In this document: positions 1 to 6,779 of the stretch, in pieces
Position numbering within the stretch: the first letter of the stretch is position 1
Layout: the number at the start of each line of letters is the position of its first letter
DNA from: Pseudoroseicyclus aestuarii
GTDB lineage: Bacteria; Pseudomonadota; Alphaproteobacteria; Rhodobacterales; Rhodobacteraceae
DNA: 33,812 nt
NCBI RefSeq assembly: GCF_003217255.1
Contig: NZ_QJTE01000011.1
Coordinates: 1-33,812 of the forward strand
Reading direction: 5' to 3'
Made by a program: the position numbers and the translations under genes
Notes under the pieces: generated by a model
Database searches by the model: none
What the model was told of the DNA's origin: nothing
Seen by the model: only the letters and a program-made list of their open reading frames with translations

Positions 1-28
1 GCGCCTCGGTGAAGCGGCTTTTCCTCAT
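1..28 (-). CDS. IS3-family transposase OrfA, N-terminus only
   Basis: The first nine codons read MRKSRFTEA, the typical opening of IS3-family OrfA proteins, which supply the helix-turn-helix for terminal-repeat binding. An AAGGAG ribosome-binding site lies 8 bases before the ATG. The rest is outside the window, so integrity cannot be judged. Confidence 0.7.
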
Positions 29-95
29 GTCGTCTGCTCCTTCGGGATGAAGCAAACTCTACATTGAACCGAGGGACGTTCCGGGGGGCAGGTCA
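1..95 (-). mobile_element. IS3-family insertion sequence, left end (partial)
   Basis: Read on the minus strand, this begins with a terminal sequence starting TGACCTGCCCCCCGG at position 95. About 65 bases later the start of an IS3-type orfA follows, and the element then runs off the window. The terminus resembles the right end of the neighbouring element at 747-772 (shared TGAC-TGC-CCCCG and GTCCC blocks), so the two belong to the same or closely related IS groups. The element ends exactly where coding similarity of the adjacent orfB begins, which suggests it inserted into that older copy. A target duplication cannot be checked because the other end is missing. Confidence 0.75.
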
Positions 96-743
96 CACCT
101 CCTACTGGGCCGAGAGGGCTGGCAGGTGAACTGGAAGAAACTCTACCGGATCTACCGTGAAGTAGGCCTGACAGTGCGCAAGCGTGGCGGTCGCAAGCGC
201 GCGATCGGAACGAGGGCGCCGATGGCGATCCCGCAGGGGCCGAACCAGCGATGGTCCCTGGACTTCGTCTCAGACAGTCTGTCGGACGGGCGCCGGCTCC
301 GGGTGCTCTGCGTCATTGACGACTACAGCCGGGAATGCCTGGCCGCGGTCGTGGACACCTCGCTGTCAGGGCAGCGCGTTGGCCGTGAGCTCGACAGCAT
401 CGCTCGGGTGCGCGGCTATCCATGCATGGTGGTCAGCGACAACGGCACGGAGCTGACCTCGAATGCCATTCTGAAATGGCAGGAGGATCGCAAGGTCGAG
501 TGGCATTACATCGCGCCTGGGAAGCCCATGCAGAACGGCTTCGTCGAGAGCTTCAATGGCCGACTGCGCGACGAGTGCCTCAACGAGCACCTGTTCGCCA
601 ACCTGCGCCACGCCCGGGAGCTTATCTCGGCCTGGCGCGACGACTACAACCATTACCGCCCCCACACGAGCCTCGACGGGCTCACCCCGTGGGAGTATCA
701 CCAACGGTCAGTAGAGGACCAAACCCTGAACAGAGCGAACTAA
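96..743 (+). pseudogene. IS3-family transposase OrfB, 5'-truncated
   Basis: This is the DDE integrase-type catalytic half of an IS3 transposase, which cuts and joins element ends. Visible motifs are the first catalytic Asp in WSLDFVSD, the second in VVSDNGTEL, and the Glu in [14 protein letters not shown], followed by the usual C-terminal [10 protein letters not shown]. Similarity to the family starts at about codon 96 (reading [15 protein letters not shown]), although the first available start is a GTG at 126. The N-terminal part of OrfB and all of OrfA are absent, displaced by the element ending at 95. The frame is open to the TAA at 743. The fragment probably cannot mobilise itself, but a catalytic-domain protein could still be made. 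Confidence 0.85.
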
Positions 744-746
744 AAA

Positions 747-772
747 CCGGGGACACTACGGGGAGCACGTCA
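747..772 (+). repeat. Right terminal inverted repeat of the truncated IS3 element
   Basis: The sequence just after the orfB stop ends in GGGGAGCACGTCA. Its reverse complement, TGACGTGCTCCCCG, matches the terminus at 95-71 except at scattered positions. This marks the right boundary of the remnant at 772. Confidence 0.65.
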
Positions 773-1074
773 ACAACCACCTTAGTTCGTCAGTCGTTTA
801 AAAAAATCGTGTGGCTCAAGCCGCTGCACGCTTAATATGCACCGAGTGACAGGCTGCAGGTAGATTTTTGACCTAGCGCGGTATCCCGCCTGAGAATTCC
901 CTTCGTCAGTCGGGCTTAATGGCCTCAATTGCGGAGCGCAAAGAGCAGGCACCCATCCGTAGATGGGAGGCTTCAGTCATGGATGCCGAACCTCCGCTTC
1001 GACAAGCAGGGGTCGCTGCCTGGGTGCTCTCTCGTCGGTGTCCAACTCTCATATGCCAGCTCGGCACTGCAGCC
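773..1074. other. Intergenic stretch between IS remnant and RTX gene
   Basis: No convincing gene: the open frames here have no family signature or good start. A small hairpin (CCCATC at 952-957, CGTA loop, GATGGG at 962-967) lies about 110 bases past the RTX stop. It has no T-run, so it is a weak terminator candidate at best. Confidence 0.4.
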
Positions 1075-3123
1075 TCAACCAAAGACGAAATTGCTCGGAT
1101 CGACGAACGACTGCCAAGACGTTCCCTCGGCTACATCGACGAGTATGCGACCACCTGAACTGCTGGCCGCAAGCATGAAGTGAAGGTCACCGTTCAGGCG
1201 CACCTTCCAGGCAGAAAAGTCTTCGGAACTTTGAATGCCGAGCGACTGAGCAAAGGCTATCCGATCTATGCCGAGCTCGAAGTCCGCGACCCGATCGATC
1301 TGCTTACTCCTTTGCGAAAAGTTACCTTCAAGAACATTCCAGTCCTTCAGGTCGCCCGCTTTGAAAGCGAATATGTCTTGGCCAGCGCCCCCGAAGAGCA
1401 GATCGGCGCCGCCACCCGCGTCGAGATAATCGTTACCGCTGCCTCCACTGAGAAGATCATCGCCGCTAGCCCCGTAAAGGCGGTCGGATCCAGCTTGGCC
1501 GTGGATCTTGTCGGCGCCGTCTTGCCCGGCCAGCACATCATTCCCTCGGCCGCCTACCAGAAGGTCACTGCCGAAACCGCCAATCAATTGATCGTCGCCA
1601 TCGCCGCCAGCAAGGTCATCTTCTCCGTCTCCGCCGTTCAGTATGTCGTGACCGAATCCGCCACGGAGCACGTCCCTTCCAGCCCCTCCTGCAATGACGT
1701 CATTGCCGTGACCGCCGTACAGGCCGTCTTGACCAAACCCGCCGAACAGCCTGTCATTACCGCTCTGCCCGGCGAGAACATCATTACCCACCGCGCCGTA
1801 GAGGCGGTCATCTCCAGTGTTCCCAGTCAAGCGATCATTGCCATGGTCTCCTGACATCGCATCGTTACCCATGCCGCCTTCGAGACTATCGTTGCCATCG
1901 CCACCGCGAACTTCGTCATTGCCCCGCCCACCGTCTAGCCGGTCGTCGTGACTCCCTCCGAAGATGCGGTCATTTCCGCCTTGGCCGTACACCTCATCAC
2001 GTCCGTCTTGACCGGCGAGAGCGTCATCACCATCGCCTCCAAAAAGGCGATCGTTGCCTTTGTCACCATTCAGCCGGTCATCGTCTGGTCCGCCCCAAAG
2101 GCGATCGGCGCCAAAGCCCCCGTACAAATTGTCGATCCCTTTTCCACCCAGAAGACGGTCCTTTTCACTGCCGCCGAAAAGAAAATCGTCACCATCTTCA
2201 CCAAACAGTAGGTCTTGGTCTAGCCCCCCTGCCAGCATGTCGTGGCCATTGCCGCCATAGACAGTGTCCGAGCCCTTGCCGGCATCGACAACGTCATTGC
2301 CGTCTCCCGCACCGATTACCGCCGCGGCTTCGACGATTAGTTCGCCCTTCGCATTCTTGCGCGTCACCAGCTCGTCGGAGATCCAGTCATTTAAGCCCGT
2401 CCCTTTGACCGACGGCAGGCCGGAACTCCGTACAATGACGTTTAGATCGGCCTCATTAAACATATAGGAAGGCACAAAGTTCTTTTGATCTACAAACTTA
2501 ACAGTTTCAAGTTCTGATATATTGTTTGGCATCTCGCGAAAATGCGCTTCGTGACCACTGTAGCGCGAACCTTCGAGCGCGTAGAGCGCCTTATCATTAA
2601 AGCTGAGCCACTGCTGATTGAAGTAGTGAACAATCCTCAAACCGTCAGGCAAATTTTGGAGATCGATTTGCCTTCCTTCGACGTAGATCACATCACGTGA
2701 GTAATCGAAGTCGTCGATGCGACCCACTACCGGGCTATCAACGGCAGAGGTGTTTATGAAACTGTAGCGATTACTGCCACGACCGCCATAGACATGAGCA
2801 CCTAAGGAGCCGCTCTTGTTGGTTAAATCAACGATAATGTGATCGTTACCTTCGCCTCCATGGATATGGACGACGCCCGGCCCCTCGTTGCGAGCGATGA
2901 TGGTGTCGTTACCATCCTGACCGTGTAGTCCCGTAGCTCCACCAGTCGCAATTGCTACGAGACGGTCGTCGCCGCGTCCGCCGATCAGGATGTCCCCACC
3001 TCCGCCACCGATGAGTGTATCGTTCCCTTGGCCGCCTGAAATGTATTCATCATCGCCTGTGCCCTGGATGACCTCGTCACCCTGGTCACCTATAAGGCGG
3101 TGTCGTCCGCTGCCGTGTTCCAT
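1075..3123 (-). CDS. RTX (haemolysin-type) calcium-binding repeat protein
   Basis: This 682-aa protein is built of glycine/aspartate nonapeptides of the GGxGxDxLx type. A first block covers roughly residues 10-120, a non-repeat globular part about 120-275, and a long second block about 275-600. The last 70 residues lack repeats and hold a [11 protein letters not shown] segment, as is common just before the uncleaved C-terminal secretion signal of type I secretion substrates. There is no N-terminal signal peptide, which fits that route. Such repeats fold into a calcium-bound beta-roll outside the cell. No lipase, protease or adenylate cyclase domain is recognisable, so adhesin, surface-layer or biofilm roles are as likely as toxin. 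The ATG has a GAGG Shine-Dalgarno. No hlyB/hlyD/tolC-like exporter lies in the window. Confidence 0.88.
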   Translation of the reverse strand: MEHGSGRHRLIGDQGDEVIQGTGDDEYISGGQGNDTLIGGGGGDILIGGRGDDRLVAIATGGATGLHGQDGNDTIIARNEGPGVVHIHGGEGNDHIIVDLTNKSGSLGAHVYGGRGSNRYSFINTSAVDSPVVGRIDDFDYSRDVIYVEGRQIDLQNLPDGLRIVHYFNQQWLSFNDKALYALEGSRYSGHEAHFREMPNNISELETVKFVDQKNFVPSYMFNEADLNVIVRSSGLPSVKGTGLNDWISDELVTRKNAKGELIVEAAAVIGAGDGNDVVDAGKGSDTVYGGNGHDMLAGGLDQDLLFGEDGDDFLFGGSEKDRLLGGKGIDNLYGGFGADRLWGGPDDDRLNGDKGNDRLFGGDGDDALAGQDGRDEVYGQGGNDRIFGGSHDDRLDGGRGNDEVRGGDGNDSLEGGMGNDAMSGDHGNDRLTGNTGDDRLYGAVGNDVLAGQSGNDRLFGGFGQDGLYGGHGNDVIAGGAGRDVLRGGFGHDILNGGDGEDDLAGGDGDDQLIGGFGSDLLVGGRGNDVLAGQDGADKIHGQAGSDRLYGASGDDLLSGGSGNDYLDAGGGADLLFGGAGQDIFAFKAGDLKDWNVLEGNFSQRSKQIDRVADFELGIDRIAFAQSLGIQSSEDFSAWKVRLNGDLHFMLAASSSGGRILVDVAEGTSWQSFVDPSNFVFG

Positions 3124-3360
3124 AGGTACTTTTCCTCATCTCTTGGCGCGCCTCGGCGACATCCTGGTGTGACGCGCCGTGCGTTGAAGCTGCGGACCCA
3201 CACTGTGGCGATAGTGAGAGCCGATCGAAGGATAGGACTATGAGGAACGTCTTTTAATATTTGGTTCAACCGGCTACAGGGCATAAGCTGAATTCGATGG
3301 CCGGTCGCTTTGTGCGCCGGCTCGACATTCCCGTGCTACATCCCGCGGCCGCTATGAACT
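3124..3360. other. Upstream region of the RTX gene
   Basis: About 240 bases with no supportable gene. It should contain the promoter of the leftward RTX gene, but I see no clear -35/-10 pair. Base composition is lower in GC than the prophage. Confidence 0.4.
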
Positions 3361-3556
3361 TCATCGGCTTTTCTGAACCGGAAGGACGTTCACGTGCGGC
3401 CAAGACGTGCCGCAGTCGCTGCACCGCGCCCGCTTCTCAAAAATCGGCCTAAGATACCCCCGGCAGCTCGCCACGCTTAACAGTAGCCGCGTGCCCGCAC
3501 TGCCAGCATCGCCCCGCGGCATGAGTGGAGCCCGTCGAAAAGAGTGGTTCGCTCAT
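3361..3556 (-). pseudogene. Decayed copy of the zinc-ribbon gene
   Basis: This is a diverged copy of the intact gene at 4535-4741. It starts MSEPLFSTGSTHA and keeps the first zinc knuckle CWQCGH. It then hits an in-frame TAG and, a few codons later, a one-base insertion in a T run. Past the frameshift the second knuckle is still readable as RARCSDCGTSWPH, close to RARCQKCGTGWPH in the intact copy, and ends at a TGA at 3363-3361. One nonsense codon plus one frameshift make it non-functional. Its ATGA overlap with the upstream frame is preserved. Confidence 0.75.
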
Positions 3557-3753
3557 GCCAGCGGCAGCAGCGGCTCGCCCAGGTGCTCTTTGTAAATCTC
3601 GAGCCAGTCGGCGCAGACCACGATCCGCCCCTGCCCCTCGATCGCGGCGCGCACGGCCGCGAGAGCGTTTAGGTGATCAACTAGTGGCTCGGTCGCGGCG
3701 CGAGCGCAGCTGGTGACGTCGGTAATAACGGCGACGGCGACCCGGTTGATCGT
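3553..3753 (-). pseudogene. Decayed copy of the 66-aa gene, start codon lost
   Basis: The frame is open over exactly the same length (201 bases) as the intact copy at 4738-4938. The product aligns along its whole length (shared TSCARAATE, LAAVRAAIEGQGR and EHLGEPL). At the position of the intact ATG there is ACG (3753-3751), so the start is lost unless ACG is used; a GGAGA lies just upstream. The stop overlaps the next ATG in the same ATGA arrangement as in the intact pair. Confidence 0.65.
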
Positions 3754-3817
3754 GACGAGCTTCTCCGGGCCAGCCAGCTGCCGCGCAGCGGTACCGCCAG
3801 CGCGACGAAGGTTATTT

Positions 3818-3869
3818 GTAGCTGAGAGCTACTACTGTCTTGTGCTATATGTAGCTATGCGCTACATAT
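3818..3869 (+). promoter_or_regulatory. Two palindromic operators of the toxin-antitoxin operon
   Basis: Two palindromes share the form GTAGC-N5-GCTAC. The first is at 3818-3832, with six-base arms GTAGCT/AGCTAC. The second is at 3847-3869, with perfect nine-base arms ATATGTAGC/GCTACATAT. The second ends five bases before the toxin ATG. Autorepression by the antitoxin is standard for this class, so these are the likely binding sites. A possible -10 (GCTATAT, 3844-3850) overlaps the second site. Confidence 0.7.
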
Positions 3870-3874
3870 GACCT

Positions 3875-4120
3875 ATGAAACAGATCACCTTCACCGGCGC
3901 CGCTCGCAAGACCCTTCGCAGGATGCCTGCCAACACGGCGCAGCGCATCATCGTCAAGATCGAGGCCTACGCGACAGACCCGGCGGCGCAGGCGAACAAT
4001 GTCAAGGCGCTGCAGGGGCAGGACGCCATCCGTCTGCGGGTCGGTGACTGGCGGGTCATCATGATCGACGGAACGGTGATCGAAATCATCAAGATCGCCC
4101 CGCGCGGCGGGGCCTACTGA
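3875..4120 (+). CDS. RelE/ParE-superfamily toxin (HigB-type arrangement)
   Basis: An 81-aa protein of normal RelE-family length. Family features are the N-terminal helix region with ARKTLRRMPAN, the central NNVKALQG, the core strand RLRVGDWRVI and the C-terminal IAPRGGAY with an Arg and final Tyr. Such toxins cut mRNA, usually on the ribosome, and arrest growth. The toxin precedes the antitoxin, as in higBA. No Shine-Dalgarno is visible before its ATG and the operator nearly reaches the start codon. The antitoxin, in contrast, has a strong ribosome-binding site, which would keep toxin synthesis low. Which cellular target it has cannot be told from sequence. Confidence 0.85.
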   Translation: MKQITFTGAARKTLRRMPANTAQRIIVKIEAYATDPAAQANNVKALQGQDAIRLRVGDWRVIMIDGTVIEIIKIAPRGGAY

Positions 4121-4131
4121 GAGGAGAGGCC

Positions 4132-4461
4132 ATGACCGAAATGATTACAATCGAACGGGCCGAGTATGACCGGCTTGTTGCGCTCGCTGAGGACGCGGAA
4201 GACAACGCGGCGGTTGCTGCCCATCTTCGCGAACCCGAGGCCGGCATGCCGGCCGACCTTGTGAAACGAATGATCGCAGGGGAAAGCCCCCTGGCTGTCC
4301 ATCGTGAATGGCGCGGCCTGTCCCAGACCGGGCTTGCAAAGGCTTCGGCGGTGCATCGCGTTCAGATTGCCGACATCGAGGCCGGCCGGCGGAACGGCTC
4401 GGTCGAGACGATGAGGAAGCTGGCCGATGCGCTGGATGTGGCAATCGACGATCTCGTGTAG
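4132..4461 (+). CDS. Xre-family antitoxin
   Basis: A 109-aa partner of the upstream toxin, starting 11 bases after its stop with a purine-rich GAGAGGAGAGG site. The N-terminal half (MTEMITIERAEYDRLVALAE, then a helical acidic region) probably wraps the toxin. Residues about 52-109 form a helix-turn-helix of Xre type, with LSQTGLAKASAVHRVQI and DIEAGRRNGS followed by MRKLADALDVAIDDL. It should neutralise the toxin and bind the palindromes at 3818-3869. Confidence 0.87.
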   Translation: MTEMITIERAEYDRLVALAEDAEDNAAVAAHLREPEAGMPADLVKRMIAGESPLAVHREWRGLSQTGLAKASAVHRVQIADIEAGRRNGSVETMRKLADALDVAIDDLV

Positions 4462-4534
4462 GCGGCTATCTCAGCAGCCTCATGATGTTGTGCTCCGCGT
4501 TCGACCATCCATCCTACCGCATGGTCCTCAGTTG

Positions 4535-4741
4535 CTACATGCCCCACTTGCTCCTGGTGACCGGGAACACCTTCACATGCGGCCAGCCGGTGCCGCACTT
4601 TTGGCACCGGGCCCGGCGCTCGAACTCGGCGCCTGAAATGCCCGCCGGCAGACCGTTCGGCTTGACCGTGACCTCATGCCCGCACTGCCAGCATCGCACC
4701 TCGGCATGAGTGGAGTCCGGCGCGAAGAGCGGTTCGCTCAT
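4535..4741 (-). CDS. Small zinc-ribbon protein
   Basis: A 68-aa protein with two CxxC knuckles, CWQCG near residue 17 and CQKCG near residue 47, each in a Cys-x2-Cys pair that could jointly hold one zinc. Its start overlaps the stop of the upstream 66-aa gene by four bases (ATGA, 4738-4741), so the two are translationally coupled. Function unknown; small zinc ribbons of this kind occur in phage and prophage accessory regions. A decayed copy lies at 3361-3556. Confidence 0.65.
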   Translation of the reverse strand: MSEPLFAPDSTHAEVRCWQCGHEVTVKPNGLPAGISGAEFERRARCQKCGTGWPHVKVFPVTRSKWGM

Positions 4742-4938
4742 GCCAGCGGCGGCAGCGGCTCGCCCAAGTGCTCGGTGTAGATGTCGAGCCAGCCGGCGCG
4801 GTCCACGGTCCGCCCCTGCCCCTCGATCGCGGCGCGCACGGCCGCAAGAGCGTCCGGGTGATCGCCGAGCGCTTCAGTCGCGGCGCGGGCGCAGCTGGTG
4901 CCGTCGGTAGAAACGGCGATGGCGACTCGGACTATCAT
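4738..4938 (-). CDS. Hypothetical 66-aa protein coupled to the zinc-ribbon gene
   Basis: No family recognised. The protein opens with a short hydrophobic beta-like stretch (MIVRVAIAVS). It then runs into helical Ala-rich sequence (ARAATEALGDHPDALAAVRAA) and ends with a WLDIYTEHLGEPLPPLA tail. A GAGG site precedes the ATG. That a second, diverged copy has kept the frame, length and ATGA coupling supports it being a real gene. Confidence 0.6.
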   Translation of the reverse strand: MIVRVAIAVSTDGTSCARAATEALGDHPDALAAVRAAIEGQGRTVDRAGWLDIYTEHLGEPLPPLA

Positions 4939-5053
4939 GACGCACCTCTAGCGAGAACAAGAGCGGAACGTAGCGCAAATATTCCAGAGGCCGCAAGCCT
5001 TTCGGCCGGCGCCCTCAAGTGCAGACTTGCAGAGCTCCAAAGGCCTGCACGGT

Positions 5054-5374
5054 TCAGGCAATCGCCTGATCTAAATAGGACTTCATCCCCTTCCACGGCA
5101 CCTCCCAGCCTTCTGGAGTCTTGAGGCGGTAGCCGATGCAGGAACGGCATTCGACCTCCATCCCCTCGGGCAAGACCTTGCGCATGCGCTTGATGCTGGA
5201 GCGGATCGCACCGTTCGGGTCTGCGGACACGTCGCTCACCATATTGTCGATGAGCACCTCCATGGGCACGAAGTAAGGGCGCCGCTCTGCCAAAGCGATA
5301 AACACCGCTGCTTCAGCTCGTGCCAAGGGCATGTGAGAGGCCAGGATCGCGATCTTTTCCATCTGCTGTAGCAT
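5054..5374 (-). CDS. Stand-alone winged-helix DNA-binding protein
   Basis: A 106-aa protein resembling the output domain of OmpR/PhoB-type response regulators without a receiver domain. The signature is the recognition-helix and wing region SSIKRMRKVLPEG followed by CRSCIGYRL, close to the IKRLRKKL...GIGYRL of that family. The upstream LARAEAAVFIALAERRPYFV matches the helix that opens the fold. It is the last gene of the late operon, just after the spanin genes. It may act as a regulator made late, or as a lysogeny-conversion gene. The start is uncertain: ATG at 5374 or at 5362. Confidence 0.65.
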   Translation of the reverse strand: MLQQMEKIAILASHMPLARAEAAVFIALAERRPYFVPMEVLIDNMVSDVSADPNGAIRSSIKRMRKVLPEGMEVECRSCIGYRLKTPEGWEVPWKGMKSYLDQAIA

Positions 5375-5378
5375 CTTC

Positions 5379-5498
5379 CTACCCCCTCGTGATGACGTTG
5401 AGGCTGCCGATATGGAAGCCGGTGGTCTCGTTGAAGTCGACCCGCGGGTCGCCTAGGAGCCCGACGTAGCCGGAGCGGGCAGTGATGGACCAAATCAT
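5379..5498 (-). CDS. Small hypothetical protein (39 aa)
   Basis: A short frame (MIWSITARSGYVGLLGDPRV at the start, ending NVITRG) whose ATG overlaps the stop of the o-spanin gene in an ATGA junction. A GGGAGG site lies about 9 bases upstream. It ends five bases before the winged-helix gene. No family recognised. The coupling and ribosome-binding site are the only support. Confidence 0.4.
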   Translation of the reverse strand: MIWSITARSGYVGLLGDPRVDFNETTGFHIGSLNVITRG

Positions 5499-5755
5499 TC
5501 AGCCGCCCTCCCCCCGACCCACGCCCTGAACACCGAGGCGCCACCGCAGAGGGTTTCGCCCCAGCCGCAGGACAGCGCCGTCAGCAGCGCCTCCCCCGTG
5601 CGGCGGCTATGCGGCCCGCCGTCGTCTAAGAGCGCGCCGGCATGGGCGCGGCGCAGCTCGGCCGAGGCATCCCGCACGGCGGCGTCATTGGCCGGCGTGA
5701 CGTCGCAGCCGCTCGAGCACAGCGTCATCGTCAGCAGGAGGGTGCTGCAGCGCAT
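5495..5755 (-). CDS. Probable o-spanin (Rz1-like lipoprotein)
   Basis: An 86-aa protein with an N-terminal lipoprotein-like signal: a short basic start, the hydrophobic stretch STLLLTMTL and a Cys in LCSSGC. It would be exported and lipid-anchored in the outer membrane, where o-spanins pair with an inner-membrane partner to disrupt the outer membrane at lysis. It starts inside the i-spanin gene in another frame (71 bases of overlap), the classic Rz/Rz1 layout. The lipobox has Ser at -3 rather than Leu, so processing is less certain. The rest is helical and Ala-rich. Confidence 0.6.
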   Translation of the reverse strand: MRCSTLLLTMTLCSSGCDVTPANDAAVRDASAELRRAHAGALLDDGGPHSRRTGEALLTALSCGWGETLCGGASVFRAWVGGRAAE

Positions 5756-5906
5756 CGTCGATCCTTTCTCTGGTCTGGCGGTAAGCGGTTGCGTCCTCGA
5801 GGGCGCGGCTGCGCTCGGCGTCGCCGCGGCCCGCGAGGTATAGGGCCGCGGCCGCGGCGATGACGCCGGCGAAGAGGGCGCAGGCGAGGATCAGGCGCGG
5901 GCTCAC
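5685..5906 (-). CDS. Probable i-spanin (Rz-like)
   Basis: A 73-aa protein with one N-terminal membrane segment (LILACALFAGVIAAAAALYL) followed by a charged helical region (RALEDATAYRQTRERIDDAL) fit for a periplasmic coiled coil. It starts at a GTG overlapping the lysozyme stop (GTGA). It encloses the start of the o-spanin gene. Position after the lysozyme and topology both match inner-membrane spanin subunits, which bridge to the outer-membrane partner. It is shorter than lambda Rz. Confidence 0.62.
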   Translation of the reverse strand: MSPRLILACALFAGVIAAAAALYLAGRGDAERSRALEDATAYRQTRERIDDALQHPPADDDAVLERLRRHAGQ

Positions 5907-6700
5907 GCCCGAGCCCGGCGCAGCAGGTAGACCATCGCCCCGATCGCCACGATGACCAGGACGGCCGCGAAGGCGAACTGCACCGGCCCGTCGCCCTGCG
6001 CCGCGGTGGCCACGCCGGCGAGCACGCTGCCGGCGCCGGTCAGCGCGGCAGGGTTCTGCAGGGCGTCCGTGATCGAGGCGGTGACGCGCTCCTCGCCGAT
6101 GCCCTTGGCGCTCTCGTTGGCCGGGGCCTGGCGCTGCGGCTTGATGACGGCCTGCTCGCCGATCGAGGCCCAGGCAACAGCCTGCGCGCGCACCTCGCCG
6201 ACGCGGCGGGTCCAGCCTCGGCCGAACCGGGGCCAATGCTTGAGCCGTCGCAGGAAGGCCATGCGCCGGTCGCAAAAGCCGCGGATCAATGCCTCGCTGG
6301 AGCGGCTGGCGTTGGCGGCCGAGAGCGTCACCTCGCCGATCACCCCGTCGACCTCGCGCCCCTTGAAGCCGAGCGCCTCCTGCAGCCAGCGCGCGGCGCG
6401 AGCCGGGCCGCTGTTCACCGCCGCGTCGAAGACGCAGTAGGCCAGCCCCACCGGCAGGCGATCGGCCTGCACGACGTTCCAGTATTGCTCCCGGTAGATG
6501 GCCGCGACCTCGGCATCGCTGATGGCGCGGACGTCCCGGCTGGGCCGGTCCCGCATCCGCAGCCAGGCGGTGTAGGTGTTCTGTGTGATGCCCTTGTTCG
6601 TGGCGCCGCCGGGGTCGGCCGGGTCGTTCACGTAGCCGCCCTCGTGCGCGAGGATCAGCGGCAAGGCTCGGTCGAAGCGGTCGAACTCGAGGTCGGTCAT
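5903..6700 (-). CDS. GH108 phage lysozyme with C-terminal membrane segment
   Basis: An endolysin of about 265 aa that hydrolyses peptidoglycan glycan strands. The N-terminal half carries the GH108 motif with the catalytic Glu in LILAHEGGYVND, then DPGGATNKGIT. A peptidoglycan-binding-3-like region follows (LGFKGREVDGVIGEVTL, IRGFCDRRMAFLRRL). Near the C-terminus a hydrophobic segment (FAAVLVIVAIGAMVYLL) ends in RRARA, so the enzyme appears tail-anchored in the inner membrane. An ATG at 6700 with a GGAGG site 7 bases upstream is preferred over the upstream ATG at 6721. It follows a terminator and precedes the spanins in a lysis cassette. Confidence 0.85.
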   Translation of the reverse strand: MTDLEFDRFDRALPLILAHEGGYVNDPADPGGATNKGITQNTYTAWLRMRDRPSRDVRAISDAEVAAIYREQYWNVVQADRLPVGLAYCVFDAAVNSGPARAARWLQEALGFKGREVDGVIGEVTLSAANASRSSEALIRGFCDRRMAFLRRLKHWPRFGRGWTRRVGEVRAQAVAWASIGEQAVIKPQRQAPANESAKGIGEERVTASITDALQNPAALTGAGSVLAGVATAAQGDGPVQFAFAAVLVIVAIGAMVYLLRRARA

Positions 6701-6722
6701 GGGTGCGCCTCCTTTGCGCATG

Positions 6723-6758
6723 AAAAAGGGCGCCGCCGACGATGTGTCGGAAGCGCCC
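6723..6758 (-). terminator. Rho-independent terminator after dam
   Basis: On the minus strand GCGCCC/GGGCGC arms (6753-6758 with 6728-6733) and a second helix (6746-6750 with 6736-6740) enclose a GATGT-type loop. The stem is followed by TTTTT (6727-6723). It lies between the dam stop (6780) and the lysozyme start (6700), so part of the late transcript probably ends before the lysozyme gene. Confidence 0.65.
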
Positions 6759-6779
6759 GGAGCTGCTGAGACAGTCAGG

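Larger units (their letters stand above)
3361..3753 (-). repeat. Left copy of a duplicated two-gene segment
   Basis: This is a direct repeat of 4535-4938, same orientation and gene order, with strong nucleotide identity. The clearest stretches are around CGCCCCTGCCCCTCGATCGC and the CATGAGTGGAG junction. The two copies are separated by about 780 bases that contain the toxin-antitoxin pair. Confidence 0.8.
4535..4938 (-). repeat. Right copy of the duplicated two-gene segment (intact)
   Basis: Direct-repeat partner of 3361-3753. Both genes are open here. The right copy adjoins the end of the prophage late operon, so it is probably the original phage locus and the left copy the derivative. Confidence 0.75.

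Noticed and set aside
1180-1854. Plus-strand open frame antisense to the RTX gene
   Set aside because: It mirrors the RTX repeats on the other strand (repeated VIxA-type runs) and has no independent signature.
1323-2298. Apparent DNA tandem repeat
   Set aside because: The periodicity is that of the coding RTX nonapeptide repeats, not of a separate DNA repeat or CRISPR array. No CRISPR array is seen in the window.
3261-3452. Small plus-strand frame upstream of the zinc-ribbon pseudogene
   Set aside because: Overlaps the decayed zinc-ribbon copy in antisense and has low-complexity product.
3124-5053. Search for attL/attR or a tRNA target of the prophage
   Set aside because: No tRNA gene or clear direct repeat with a phage-core look was seen. 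The integrase end is outside the window, so the boundary cannot be set.
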